Shown here one piece after another: positions 22,845 to 34,905 of a stretch of 64,000 bases of DNA. The notes below the pieces were generated by a model that made no database searches, was not told the origin of the DNA, and saw nothing but the letters and a program-made list of their open reading frames with translations. The DNA is from Amphibalanus amphitrite (lineage: Eukaryota; Arthropoda; Thecostraca; Balanomorpha; Balanidae). Location: contig NW_024882976.1 in NCBI RefSeq assembly GCF_019059575.1, positions 62,001-126,000 of the forward strand, read 5' to 3'. The first letter of the stretch is position 1; the number at the start of each line of letters is the position of its first letter. The translations under genes were made by a program, and so were the position numbers.

Positions 22845-24150
22845 ACAGTCCAAGTTTCAGCTAAATCGGCCCAGAAACGGCTGAGATATTGCAAAAACAA
22901 ATTAATTGTATTTACTGGCGAATCCTCTTGGCGAGCGGTGCCTTGTGTCGGCCTTCGTTGTCAAAGGTCAACGACCTCTCGGCTCTGATGCTTTTCACTC
23001 AGTTTTTCAAGCGAACAACTGAGCCTAAAGCGCGTGCTCTCTGCTCGGCGCCGGCCGCGCCCAGGCTACTGCAGAGATGCACGCGCTGACGCCGCACCCG
23101 TGGTCCGATTGCGCCCATCTTTTGATATGATGGTCCGCCCCACCCAAAGTTTGTGCTCAGTAAATTTCACGTCGCTACGCGGCGCCGTTCCGGCGCAAGA
23201 AGACACATAAGGCTGACGGACGTACGTACAGACAACTTATAATTTATTAAGTAAGACTAGGTGTCCAGCATTACGCGCAGCGTAATAAGTCAATTTTCAC
23301 TAAAATCGGCCCAGTAGCGGGCGAGTTATTGTCTGAATAAATTTGGCGTCTCCTCCTGGCCGGCGGTGCTCTGTTCCGGTATTCATTGCCAAAGGTCAGT
23401 GACCTTCCGGCTCTGATTTCGCTCAGTTTTGCAAGCGAAGAAACTGAGCCTACGGCACGTGCTCTCCGCTCGGCGCCGGCCGCGGCCCAAAATGCTGCAA
23501 AGATGCGCCCGCCACGTGCAAACCGCTGCACGCACCCCCTCGAAAAGTTGATACGACAAACAGATGCACGCGTCCGACTTGCGCCCAAAATTCCACCCCC
23601 GCAGCCCGCACCGTTCCACAGCAATAACCCACCAAGCGTGACTGACGCGTTTCATACAGACATTTTGATTTTTATAAGAGTAACTAGGTGTCCAGCATTA
23701 CGCGCAGCGTAATAAATCAAGTTTCAATAAAATCGGCCCAGTATCGGCCAAGTTATGGCCAGAATAAATTTGGCGTCTCCTCTTGGCCGGCGGTGCCCTG
23801 TTCCGGTATTCATTGCCAAAGGTCAGTGACCTGCCGGCTCTGATTTCCCTCAGTTTTGAAAGCGAAGAAACTGAGCCTGCGGCACGTGCTCTCTGCCCGG
23901 CGCCGGCCGCGGCCCAAAATGCCGCAAAGATGCGCCCGCCACGTGCACACCGCTACACGCACCCCCTCCAAAATCTAATACAACAAACAGATACACGCGT
24001 CCGACTTACGTCGAAAATTTCACCCCCGTAGCCCCCACCGTTCCAGAGCAATAGCCCGCCAAGCGTGACTGACGCGTTACACATACATACATACATACAT
24101 ACATACATACGGACTACGGACATTTTGATTTTTATATATAAGAGTAATTA
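22845..24150. repeat. 437-bp tandem repeat (about 2.7 units) ending in an (ACAT)n tract
   Basis: The phrase ggtgtccagcattacgcgca recurs at 23260 and 23697 (437 bp apart). Each unit contains aaatcggcccag, a CGGCGGTGCNCTGTTCCGG block and a ggcgccggccgcggccca block. A more diverged unit starts at about 22850. A tetranucleotide run (ACAT)7 occupies about 24081-24110. Open frames of 60-117 codons across the units are not supported as genes. Confidence 0.8.
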
Positions 24151-24660
24151 AAGATCATTCGACGCGTCTCGACGAACGAAACACGATGCAGGTAATATCA
24201 AGTGTCATGTCAAAAGTTAATGCAGAGCACATTTTTCCAAAACGTCAATCTTGACGGTTTTTCCTCTCTGGTACTAAGGTCCCAACTAAAGGTAAAATCC
24301 GAGGATACATCAGCGTCAGGGTAAATCCACCGCTATGAAATCACAAACCAAATGAGCCAATTCATCGAAGAAAATAAAACGGCAAAAATCGACCTTTGAT
24401 AATCTATGGTGACCAGACTATAAAAGCTGAGTTCTTTCTCAATGATTTTTAACATTTTGTCAAGCACCACTTACCATTAAAAAGCAATCCTTTATCTATT
24501 CCCACTCACTCTTCACCTTCGGAAAATGTTTCCATTAAAATGAACCAACTATTATTGTCTTTCCCTTTCGCTAGGCAACAGAAGATTCCTCTCTAAATTC
24601 ATTCAATTTCTCTTATCCTCTATATCGGAGTATTTATTATATGTGAGCGAAATAAAATAT
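24151..24660. other. upstream flank of gene 4, nothing recognised
   Basis: AT-rich DNA without repeats or frames of note. 24640-24680 carries the sequence leading into the conserved type A promoter. Confidence 0.35.
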
Positions 24661-24691
24661 CTATTTCCCTCCACCGGCGCCCCGGCGTTAA

Positions 24692-24776
24692 CCACGCCCG
24701 TCCATCGGCGAATGTCTAGGTCACGGCCCGGCTCCGAGCCGTATAAAGCCGCTCGGGTCCGCAGGTCAGCATCAGT
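24692..24776 (+). promoter_or_regulatory. core promoter of cuticle gene 4
   Basis: CCACGCCC 24692-24699, TCTAGGTCA 24715-24723, TATAAA 24742-24747 and TCAGT 24772-24776. TATA is flanked by CCGAGC and GCTCGG arms. Confidence 0.85.
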
Positions 24777-24805
24777 TGATTACACAGCTCCACAGCACAC
24801 TCAAC

Positions 24806-25431
24806 ATGAAGGTAGGTGCCCTCCAAACCGAGGCTGTTATGGGGAAGTTTGTTACGCAAACCCAGGCGGAGTGGTCAAAAAGAAGGAAATGGTAAAAGCT
24901 TTGTGAATCGTTCGAATATCGTCAAGCCATTGGAACAAACTAGAACAAGAACAAACAATTCAACCTTGTCCTAAACAGTTCAAATGAATTGACTATTATC
25001 CTGTGTTTCAGTTCTTCGTGGTTGCCGCCCTGCTGGCCGTTGCCGCCGCCGACAGCGCGCCCTCCTACGCGCCCAGGCCCGCCTACCACCCCCAGCCGGC
25101 CTACAAGCCCGCTCCCTACCACCAGGACAGCTACGACCAGCCGCCCAAGTACGACTACAGCTACGACGTTCACGGATACGGAGACTACGAGCCCGTCTTC
25201 AACGCCCAGGAGGCGCGTGACGGCTACGCCACCCAGGGATCTTACTCGGTTGTGCTGCCCGACGGCCGCACCCAGACGGTCACCTACCGTGTGGATGACG
25301 CCTACTCTGGCACCATTGCTGACGTCACCTACGAGGGTGAGGCCCGCTACGACGAGTACAAGCCCAGCTACAAGCCCAGCTACCCTCAGCCGAGCTACAA
25401 GCCCACCTACAAGCCCGCCTACGGTAACTAA
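24806..25431 (+). CDS. RR-type cuticle protein, type A (gene 4)
   Basis: Exons 24806-24811 (ATG AAG) and 25012-25431, with donor gtaggt and acceptor ctgtgtttcag. The product is 141 aa. It differs from gene 3 in the linker (PYHQDSYDQ) and is otherwise nearly the same: signal peptide 1-16, RR domain at about 49-114, YKP tail ending YGN. The intron is about as similar to gene 3's as the exons are, indicating a more recent duplication than the others. AATAAA is at 25504-25509. Confidence 0.92.
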
Positions 25432-26524
25432 GTCAGAAATACGTGTATTGTATGCTTGAATGAATTCTGTTTGTGTTGTATTTATTGTGTGATGTCCTTT
25501 GTCAATAAAGCCAAACAACGCTACTGCATTGTCTTGGATTGCGTGAGGAGGTAGCAAGAACGACACTCATGAAATCCAGAAGCAGTTTGACGACCTCGAT
25601 AAATGATAAATTTTATAAATGTGCAAAGAAGGAACGTGCTACAAGTTCAGTTAGCGATCTCATATCATATACCAGAGCTTGAGAATGTGCGAGTCCCGGG
25701 CCACGTAAGGGACAAGGGGCAGTGGGTGTACAAGACAAAAAAAAAACAGCCAGAAAGTACTTCAATCACTTTTCAAAGTTAAGCCTCTAGATATCGGTCA
25801 ATGATAACGATTGTTTTTTGCACATGGACGCCTAGCTGATGAAATGCGATGGTTATCACTTACGACATCAGGGAAAGGAGCAGCCAGTAGCTCTTTCAAG
25901 ACTCGTTCGCTAGCATGCCGTCAGATTTTCCCTAGATCGACAGTTTGGCCGTTAAAGGGCAATCGCCATCCAAACTGATACTTTTTGCTGAAACGGTTAC
26001 GTTTCAGTTACCTTGCCTTACGTTCAATGACACTGCCCTCAGGCCAACAGGGCGCGGTTCAACCATTGCGGCATTCCACGGAAATATATCATCACGGCGA
26101 GTGGCGACTAACAGTCAAAGAAAGAGATTTGTTATTCAAACATCTTGATAGTTTGAATGGTGCACTGGTTTGAAATCAAAAAGTGTAAAAAAAACTATTT
26201 TAGAAACCTTAACCATATTTGACTGTCAAACTTACAATGTTTGCTACAGAGGGATCGACAGAACCAATGCCTTTTAAAATTCAGCGATCGATGAGTGTGG
26301 CAGGTATATAAAACGTATGTATACCGAACATTTTAAGAAGTTGGTTGCCAAGAACGGCACAATCGACTAGTATTGATGAATATGTCTATACTATAGGCTG
26401 TCGACAAACATTGCCGGAGTGTCCGCTCAAAAACTCTTCTCATTTCTAACTATTAAGCCAATTTGCTGTAGTAACTGTGTCATTAAAAGTTATTATCCCA
26501 AAAACACATCGGCTGACCAACTAC

Positions 26525-27748
26525 TTAACCCATGCCCCCCGGGGGGGGGGGGGGTCAGAATCCCGTTTTTCTTCTAAACGCGTTATGCAGTGACGTCAAA
26601 GGGGACTCTGCCTCGTCACGTCACGGGAGGCAGAATCCCCTCCCGTTCTACGCCAGTAACTTCTAAACGCGTTACGCCAGTGACGTCAAACTTTAACATA
26701 CATCAATTTAACAAGTTCATGAAAATTAAAACAAAATCCGTCGGAAACTTTTTGAGAAAATGACGTTTAAGTGACGCAATGTCACGCCATTTTCGCTTCT
26801 AAAACTGCAAAACTTCAAACGCCGCTAACCTCTACATTTTTAAAGGAATCAAGACGTAACAAAAAATATATGTGTTTCTACTTTGTCTATCAAATGTTTA
26901 TCTCGTGTTTTTGGAAAATTTTGGATTTTGGCCCACCATAAAAAACTGACTTTTTGGGAAATTCAGTATAAAATCCAAAATTTTCTGTTTATCGAAAAAA
27001 ACGGAATATATGTTAGAGAAGTGGTCAATGTGTGCACCTACATACCAATTTTTAGAAGAATCGGTTCAAAAATGTGGGAGTTTCTCAATCTTTTATGATG
27101 TCACGACACACAAAACTTTCGAAAAAAAATGATTTTTTGGGGAACTTCTAGACCTCATACGGAAACAAAAAATAGCACCATCCGATTCGCCGTGAAAAAC
27201 TGCATCAGATAGACATCTGTTTAGGTTCTAAACAATCAACTTCAAAATTTGACCTCACTTGACCTGGCCTCGACCTGAAATTCATCCAGATGTGGTCAAT
27301 GTCATTAATTGAGTGTGCCCATTGAATTCTATGAATAAAATAACTCAACAAACATCTGTCGCACATGCCCTCTTCTATATTTCGTATTTGGTGACCTGAC
27401 CTGACCTTGACCTTTACATGACATTGTATGTAACGAATCTTGTCTTGGTAGCCTAAGAATACGTTTTGGGCAATCAGTCTCAGTCCATTATTCGGCAACA
27501 ACGGCGCAAGGTCGATATTGTAGAAACTTGCATTTTATACCCTTAACCTGACCTTGACTTGACCTCTGACCTACTTAAGCAAAAAAAAAAATCGGCTCTT
27601 AAGATCCGCCTTGTTGAGAGCTTTTGATTGCCGTTTTCCCCGTCTTTCTACACCCATCGGTTCGGAAGTAAGACAGAGGGGCAGAATCTGCCCCCCTCCC
27701 CCCCAGCAGGGCGCGTATGGCTGAATAGCCCAGCGGGGCGCGGGTTAG
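26525..27748. mobile_element. TTAA-type MITE (TTAA left, TTAG right)
   Basis: TTAA is at 26525-26528, followed by CCCATGCCCCCC and a G run. The right end is CCCAGCGGGGCGCGGG with TTAG at 27745-27748. Its interior is closely related to 38045-39231 and 59105-60259, including (TGACC)n runs near 27395-27415. No transposase is visible. Confidence 0.75.
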
Positions 27749-28000
27749 GTAATCCTCGCCCCGCCAGAAGAAGGATTATGCAACCCTAGGGTTGTTCGCA
27801 AACAGCGTAAAAACGGCGTAGCGCAGCCAAATTTGGCAAATATTATGGGACATTCTTTTGGTATATCCCCCGAAAATTTCAAGCCAGTCATTGTGAAAAT
27901 TTCTGTCACAACAACGGTATATTGGGTAAGATTGGAGTAACTTATCGGAATAACGAAGTTATTGCACACTGCGTAGCTTCAAAATTTGTAGACGTGGCAG
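27749..28000. repeat. partial TTAA-type element, left end only
   Basis: The stretch 'cctcgccccgcca...cagcgtaaaaacggcgtagcgcagccaaatttggca' resembles the left end of the 17785-18830 element. No right terminus was found before the upstream region of gene 5. Confidence 0.5.
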
Positions 28001-28389
28001 TTCCCGCAAAACCTTTTCTGAGTCGAAATAGCAGAACATGACATGATTCTGATCTCATTTGTGGCCATCCTAACATAGCCTCTTGGAATCTTTTTGGAGA
28101 AAAGGTGTAAAATTGATGCCTGAAAGTTTGGTGACGATATCTGTAACTCTTTGGGAGCTATCAACAGAAAAAGAGGGGATCCTTTCACCGCAGGACACGG
28201 TTTAAAAAGCAGCCCCTCCGTCCATAAACCGGCCATCCTTCATCCCATCCACATTGTTTAATTTCAATATTAAGTTTCCACTTTCCTTCATTTGGACACA
28301 GAAATAGTCATTTGTATGCAGTCCTCTATATAGCTATAAGCTATGTAAGTGAAAAATGTCTATTTCCCATCGGCCGGCTCGTCAGCTGA

Positions 28390-28474
28390 CCACGCCCGTC
28401 CATCGGCGAATGTCTAGGTCACGGCCCGGCTCCGAGCCGTATAAAGCCGCTCGGGTCCGCAGGTCGGCATCAGT
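28390..28474 (+). promoter_or_regulatory. core promoter of cuticle gene 5
   Basis: CCACGCCC 28390-28397, TCTAGGTCA 28413-28421, TATAAA 28440-28445 and TCAGT 28470-28474. Confidence 0.85.
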
Positions 28475-28503
28475 TGATCACACAGCTCCACAGCACACTC
28501 AAC

Positions 28504-29271
28504 ATGAAGGTAGGTGCCGAGCTGAAACAAATTTGCAACGAGCTACTTGCAAAATAAGTGCCGAGAAGTTATATTACCACTGTTGAAAAATCAAATCTAT
28601 ATAACTATTAGATTTAACGAATATATAGAATCTATTGCAACTTTTTCTTTTAATTAACGTAGGGTAAGAAATCATTCTTCAATTTGTATATCACAGAGCC
28701 TCTTAAAACGAGGACTAAATCCCGAATTTAAGTTGCATGGTGGCATGAGTGACATTGCGTAAGGCCAGACATATTCTCAGCGCTGTCTGACAATAATCTC
28801 GCTTCATAATGTAACATAACAATTAACAATGGCCCCTGTCCTATGTTTCAGTTCTTCCTGGTCGCCGCCCTGCTGGCCGTTGCCGCCGCCGACAACGCGC
28901 CCTCTTACGCGCCCAGGCCCGCCTACCACCCCCAGCCGGCCTACAAGCCTGCTCCCTACCACCAGGAGAGCTACGACCAGCCGCCCAAGTACGACTACAG
29001 CTACGACGTCCACGGATACGGAGACTACGAGCCCGTCTTCAACGCCCAGGAGGCGCGTGACGGCTACGCCACCCAGGGATCTTATTCGGTTGTGCTGCCC
29101 GACGGCCGTACCCAGACGGTCACCTACCGTGTGGATGACGCCTACTCTGGCAACATTGCTGAGGTCACCTACGAGGGTGAGGCCCGCTACGACGAGTACA
29201 AGCCCAGCTACAAGCCCAGCTACCCTCAGCCCAGCTACAAGCCCACCTACAAGCCCGCCTACGGCAACTAA
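28504..29271 (+). CDS. RR-type cuticle protein, type A (gene 5)
   Basis: Exons 28504-28509 (ATG AAG) and 28852-29271, with donor gtaggt and acceptor tatgtttcag. The product is 141 aa, starting MKFFLVAALLAVAAAD (Leu at position 5 instead of Val). The linker is NAPSYAP / PYHQESYDQ, the RR domain at about 49-114 carries SGNIAEVTY as in gene 2, and the tail is SYPQPSYKPTYKPAYGN. The 342-bp intron is a different lineage from genes 1-4 but resembles gene 6's at its 5' end (aacaaatNtgcaacNa). AATAAA is at 29344-29349. Confidence 0.92.
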
Positions 29272-29396
29272 GTCACGAAAACTGGATCGTGTGTTTGAAT
29301 CAAGACCTGTTTATGCTGTATTTAATGTGTGATGTCCGTTCTCAATAAAGTGATGATACTTTATCACTTCTTTCAAGCATACTCAAAACTAATGCC

Positions 29397-29485
29397 GGTC
29401 CCGTAGCTCAGTCGGTAGAGCGTTGGACACCGCGTGGTGAGAGCACGCGTCCCGGTTACAAAAGTACGGGTTCGATGCGCGACGG
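29397..29485 (+). repeat. tRNA-derived sequence (SINE head or tRNA pseudogene)
   Basis: An A-box-like TAGCTCAGTCGG (29404-29415) and B-box-like GGTTCGATGC (29469-29478) are about 60 bp apart, with a plausible GCTC/GAGC D-stem. The acceptor stem does not close convincingly and there is no clear 7-bp anticodon arm, so a functional tRNA is not claimed. Its placement 50 bp after gene 5's polyadenylation signal and the following unstructured 150-bp body fit a SINE. Confidence 0.45.
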
Positions 29486-30083
29486 GCGCTCGACGTTTAT
29501 GAGCCTCCTGACAGGTATGGTTGCGGTTGAAGGCAGGCCGTAGTCAGGCGAAGTCAGTGAGGGGACGGGCCGTGCGCGGCCATGTGCGCAAGTTAAACTT
29601 TGGGCTTCAAATTCTGTCATAGAACCGGAATTTCGCGATCAGAGGGTAGGGCAGAGTCAACTCAGCAAGCTTGGCTTAGTGAGGGCTCTGTCCTTGTGAA
29701 TCCTTCCATTAAAAAGGTTCGGTCTACATTGATAAAAAACTAGGCTGAATTCCATAAATAATCCTTAAATGTTTTAGTTATGCAACAATGTCATTAATAT
29801 GCAAGGAAAATAAAGTCACCGCAAGACCGCAAAACTCAATAAATACGCAAGACTTGAAGGCGAAGGCAGATGCAAAGAGCGCAAAAATGAAAACCTTTGA
29901 GTCAATCTGACACAAAGGACAATGGCGTGCAGCATCTGGGCTCGAACTCGGTTGTGACGCACCATTAGCTGTAGTTCACTGATTTCGTGGGCAGCGTCCT
30001 CTACAATGTCGCTCAGCTCTCTCAAGCATTGTGTCATGTAACGTTATATCATAATTTTTCGTAAAATTATCCCAAGCCCACAG

Positions 30084-30350
30084 CAGGGGCGGATCCAGGG
30101 GAGGGGGTTTTCGGGGCTAAAGCCTCTATCCGAAAAAAGCTGCCCTGCAGAGTGACGAATCGGAGCGTCGCAACGCCATCGAATCACAATATCCATAAAC
30201 AACTGCATAGGAAGGGAAAGAGACAGAGGACGCTGTCTTCAAGTTTCGCTTTAGGCGCCCTAATCGTACATTTTGCCGGCCCTCGAGTAGGTGAAAAACA
30301 TACCGCCCCATTCCATATGACCCCCGCCAAAAATCCCGGATCCGCCCCTG
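30084..30350. mobile_element. hAT-like MITE (267 bp)
   Basis: Termini CAGGGGCGGATCC (30084) and its complement ending at 30350 are flanked by GCCCACAG (30076-30083) and GCCCACAA (30351-30358), an 8-bp duplication with one change. The size and lack of coding sequence mark it as a MITE. The frames across it are not genes. Confidence 0.85.
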
Positions 30351-30535
30351 GCCCACAATATTATGGTGATTTGTGATGCTTTGGTGATTGGTGATGCCTG
30401 CGTTGATGCCTGCGTTGATATTATCGTTGGGAAGAACCACACCATACAGAAGCACACAATAACTTCCACACAGAACCACACATCTTCTTCAGCCATATCT
30501 TGAATATCAATTGGTCTGCGCATTCAGGACGAAGT

Positions 30536-31564
30536 TTAACCCTCGCCGGCCGAGGGGGGGGGCGGGTGCCCCCCCCCCCCATAGGGTTTTTTCGCGATAG
30601 CTCCGAACACGCTGGAGATAGAGAGCTGAAACTTGGCATACCTGACTTTTGATTCAAGCCGGATCTTTTGACACCAACCGCATTTTTGGGTCAGGTCAGG
30701 TCACTGACCTATGACGTCATAAGTGAACCTCAGCACGGTCTTCAGATGTCGCAACTTCGCAACGCCCTCACTGCCAGAGGAGATGTCACAGGGAAATGAA
30801 ACTTGCAGGATCTAGTATCCATTATGAGTCTCACAACTTGTATATCTCGGATTTTTCCCAAAGGTCATATGAGGTCAGGTCATTTTCGTGACCTCACCAT
30901 TATGAGTCTATGGGGAAAAATGAAAACTGCTATTCTGGCGCCGGGAACGATCTCCAACTATCTCAAGCACACAGAATCGTGATTTGATGCACTCCTTGCA
31001 AGGTTAGATGCGTCACTTTTGCAATGTTGACCTTGCGTGACGTCATTTATGACGTCATCAAGGTCATATTAGTTTTTCGTCAATAACTCTTGATCAAATT
31101 GAGCTAGCGAGTCGAGAAAGCCACCAATGGACACAGGAAGACCTGCCGAATCGAATGATATGCGACATGACCTCTTTCGACCACCTTCGTGACCTGGGGG
31201 CGCTGACCTGACCTTGACCTGAGGTCAACACCCTAAGTTGACCTGACCCAAACAAAAAGTATATCATTCGACGCGCCTGAACGAGACGAACACGATGCTG
31301 CCAAAATCGCGGCTCTGCGGCCGTTTTTTTGCGAAGTTATTCACCAAAAACTGAACCGTACCTTGGGCCACTTGACCTGACCTCAGAGGTCACCGGTTGA
31401 CCTAGGACCTTAAAATCGGGTACCAATCTCTGCGTCTCGTAACGGCGCACACGCTCGTTTTTTCCGCGATGCGCTAGCTCCACCAGGGGCGAAACGGCGA
31501 GGGGGGTCGTACCCCCCCTCGGCCGGCGCGTATGTAGAAAACCAATAGGTCCGGCGAGGGTTAA
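30536..31564. mobile_element. TTAA-flanked piggyBac-like MITE (1.03 kb)
   Basis: TTAA lies at 30536-30539 and 31561-31564. The inverted termini are CCCTCGCCGG on the left and CCGGCGAGGG on the right. The interior has frequent TGACCT/AGGTCA words and 'atgacgtcat' palindromes. No transposase was found. Confidence 0.85.
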
Positions 31565-31872
31565 GTTGACGGAGCTGCATACTTGGCTTCAAAAATGTTT
31601 CAGACAAGTCACGAACATTTCAACTTTTACACAAGCTCTTTCACAGCGACCCTAGTCCTAAGGGCAGCTGAGGACATGGTGAAGGATCAGTGAATGGCAC
31701 ACCCCTGAATGGCACGCCACTGATGGTCGCCGAGCTGAGCTCGGGGCTAGGTGAACATTTCGAATACCTTTTCTGACCACAAAACGAATAAGAAGTATCT
31801 TTTTATTGGACATCAAATTGTGCAGCAATTGTTTGTAAACCCATGCCACTTTGTTATGCTGTGTGTTTATAT

Positions 31873-33514
31873 TAGTGGTGTCATTTTCCAAAAAAATATC
31901 TGACCGATACCGACCGAAACCAAAATTTGGGAAAAATTTCCGACCGAATACCGACCGATAACATCCCAAGCCAAAATTTGACCGAAATTTGACCGAAATT
32001 CTATTTGCTATGACTCTACCCCAAAATTAAAATATTTGGTAAATTATGATGGAAAATAATGGGAAATGGCATTTCAGTCCAAGTTCAGTCAATTCTTAGC
32101 CACTGCAAATTACATTTTGTGGCAGAAGTTACATTGCTAAGGGTAGGAACACATGGACCTAAGCATTTCACAGATTTGGTTAATTAGAATTGTCAAGAAT
32201 CTACTGTGGTCTATGTAACGAAGAATACTCATTCATGTTGCTAAAGCACGATCAATTAGTAAGTCTAATGGTTGGTAATAGGCATGTTCATGACAACATT
32301 CTCTAGGAGAAAAGGCAGAATCAAAACACCACAAAACACATCAACACTGACACTGCTTGGAAACTGGCCTTGAGTCTTGAGATGTGGTCTGAGATACTCT
32401 ACAAAGAATTTGACACTGAAAATCCGGCTGAAATGGCAGGTATTATGGTAGCTCTGAGCCTGAATTTCGTCCCAAAAATGAAATGAAAATTCATTAAACT
32501 GGCACTTTGTCTTATCTTTAAAAGAAAGCACAATACGCAGACAAAATTAATACAAAGTGGCGCAAAATAATAGAAGAACCAAGGATCGACTTTTAAGATC
32601 CTCTCTTCCCTAACGAAACGATGTAAGATGATGACGTAATATTTATTTATATGCCCTTTTGGTTGAATTATTGAAGGGAAATTAATTTTCTTGTAGTGAA
32701 TTACACTCACAATGTTGATTTCATTAGAATTCAATATCGTGTTGGATCATTTACATCAATAAAATCATTCACGAGGCAGCATGTAACAATCCAAAATCTT
32801 TTTTTTCCAGCAACTTAATCAGCTGATTTAAAGTCTCTGTTATGGCGCATCTGTTTCGAAATCCTTGATAACCTTGTGTTTGGAGATGATGTGGAAGACT
32901 CCAGAAAGCGGACATGGCCGAATCCGTAGTTTTTATCAATATTCCTATTTTTTATGTTGTGGTCGTCTAGATTTCAAACATTTGATGTGGAATAGTAGAA
33001 CACCTGTGAAATGTAAATGTGATCACTGCTAAGTGCTAAGTGCTAACTGTTCAGTCTTCAGAAACACATTTCAGTAATTCAAGTTCTTTTTGTCCTTGCA
33101 TTTTTGATGGCTGTATAATGATTTTTGTAGGCAATACTTCTTTGATTACAGGTGATATTTTAACAGTTAGACTGGAATAGAGTCAAAATTGTGTGTACTT
33201 GTGGGGCCAACTGAGTCAAAATCAGCCTGCTTGTAGTTGTGGTTGGACAATGGGGTGCTGCTGCCTGCTGGGTGGGATGGCTACTGAAGTTGCCAAAATG
33301 TGGCATCTCTTGTAGCCTTTGGGGGAAATTTTGCAACTCTTTGTCATTAACATCCCAATAAATCTCATTTTAACGAGGCAAAAATGGAATACTTTCTCTT
33401 TTTGAAAATGGTTTCAATGGCAGGGTGACCGAAAGTGTCAGAATTTTGGGGGGCCTGACCGACCGATTACCGAATCGGTCAGCATATCTTTTCGGTAACC
33501 GATTGACACCACTA
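31873..33514. mobile_element. hAT-like non-autonomous element (1.64 kb) with perfect 8-bp TSD
   Basis: Termini TAGTGGTGTCA (31873) and TGACACCACTA (ends 33514) are flanked by GTTTATAT at 31865-31872 and 33515-33522. Sub-terminal regions are inverted arrays of 'accgaccgata / tcggtcag' words. No transposase frame survives, so it is non-autonomous or decayed. Confidence 0.85.
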
Positions 33515-33522
33515 GTTTATAT

Positions 33523-34790
33523 ATCGTGGAGACTTACCTTTACTTGTTATTCATTAATTTTTCCCGCTAGTCTTTCGATAATTTATCGGAGAACGCATGC
33601 GGCGGTGACAACAACGCAGTGGAGGTCAGGGAATCAAAACGTTACTTTTTGTGCAAGCATAATTAGTGAATAGGTGACAAGAAGCTATCTTGTCGTGGCA
33701 TAATCTCTGGTTGGCAAATCTGAGCACACTACGCCTATTATAGTAGGAAAATCCCTTGCAGGAGAAATCAACTGTAATATTCTGCGTCGTTTCATTCTTT
33801 GTGGTTCACCCGCTTAAGCGCACGCTAGCAAAAATTCATTCGTGAGACTTATCGTTTGATTAAATTTAAGCATATGGAATTAAATGAACTACATTTCTGA
33901 TTCACGCTTTGGTTTTTGAGCTGATTGAAGATAAAACTAAATAAGCTTCTTTGACGCATCGCTTGATTGTTTGGCATAGGATTAGACGCCGTATTTATCT
34001 CCCCAATAGCGCAAGGACAGCCAGGCACTTAAAGAGTGGCAGCATATAAACCGAAGCGCCAAGCTGCAATCCGACAGGCATTGACAACCAGACCGATCAG
34101 TCACCCTACATCAGGGTGCGAAAACCTGCACAGAAGCGTGCACAGTGAAATTGAGCTAAGCAGAATGAAGTGCACACTGCACAGCGATATAATGCGGGTA
34201 TAACAAGACAATAACTGAAGGATTTCAACAGGTAACCTGATACAATTGAGGAGGACAAAACCTGTTAGCGAGCTAACCATACAATGAGTAAGATTGCAGG
34301 GTAAAAGGTGTACCACAACTATTGTGGAGGATGTCATCTTTTTTGCAAACGACCAACGACAATCAATTTCTACCAGTCATGCAGCCAAGTACAGTTGAGA
34401 GAAGAACTAAAAGGTCACTGTCGATAACGAGATTGTTCGATACCCATTTTATCTGGGCCAGCTACTGCTCCAGGACAGGTCACGGTCACTGGCACTGCGT
34501 GATTCCCGTTCGTCCGCTCCATCGTCCCGCCCCCCGCAGTCTCCACCCATCTGTCGGGCGGGTCCGGTCACGGGCGGCGGTGGGCGGGTTTCGCTCAAAG
34601 GGGCGGGGCTGGGTCCGTCTCGCTCGGTGCCCCTGCGGTGCGGTCGTTCTGCGTCGATAGGTCACAGATGGGATTAAGAGGCCGCCGGCGCCCGTTGCAC
34701 CACGGCGGAGGGCGCAGCTGTCACCGACGCTGGCCGGACGGCCCGCACAAGGTCATGGTCCATATAATAATACGGCGCCGCCGCTGGGCC
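33523..34790. other. upstream region of gene 6
   Basis: The proximal 300 bp are much richer in GC than the rest. A tandem half-site pair AGGTCACGGTCA (DR0-like) lies at 34477-34488. A TATATAAA-like word at 34043-34050 has no convincing initiator or exon after it. No other gene is recognised. Confidence 0.45.
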
Positions 34791-34799
34791 GGCCGTGGA

Positions 34800-34876
34800 C
34801 CACGCCCCACCACGGCCGGGTCACGGCCCGGCTCCGAGCCGTATAAAGCCGCTCCGGTCCGCAGGTCGGCATCAGT
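34800..34876 (+). promoter_or_regulatory. core promoter of cuticle gene 6 (variant)
   Basis: CCACGCCC 34800-34807, TATAAA 34842-34847 and TCAGT 34872-34876. The stretch gtccatcggcgaatgtctagg present in genes 1, 4 and 5 is shortened, and the half-site reads CGGGTCA (ends 34823), still 19 bp before TATA. Confidence 0.8.
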
Positions 34877-34905
34877 TGATCACACAGCTCCACAGCACTC
34901 TCAAC

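Noticed and set aside
22311-22988. 225-codon Tyr-Pro-Thr-Leu frame
   Set aside because: It is translation of the CCCTA array only.
24940-25566. Long antisense open frames (142-208 codons) over every small RR gene
   Set aside because: They arise because TAY/CCN/AAG-rich codons read antisense give few stops. They repeat with each gene copy and lack promoters or domains.
29397-29485. Functional tRNA gene
   Set aside because: A- and B-box-like motifs are present, but the acceptor and anticodon stems do not fold well, so a SINE head or pseudogene is more likely.
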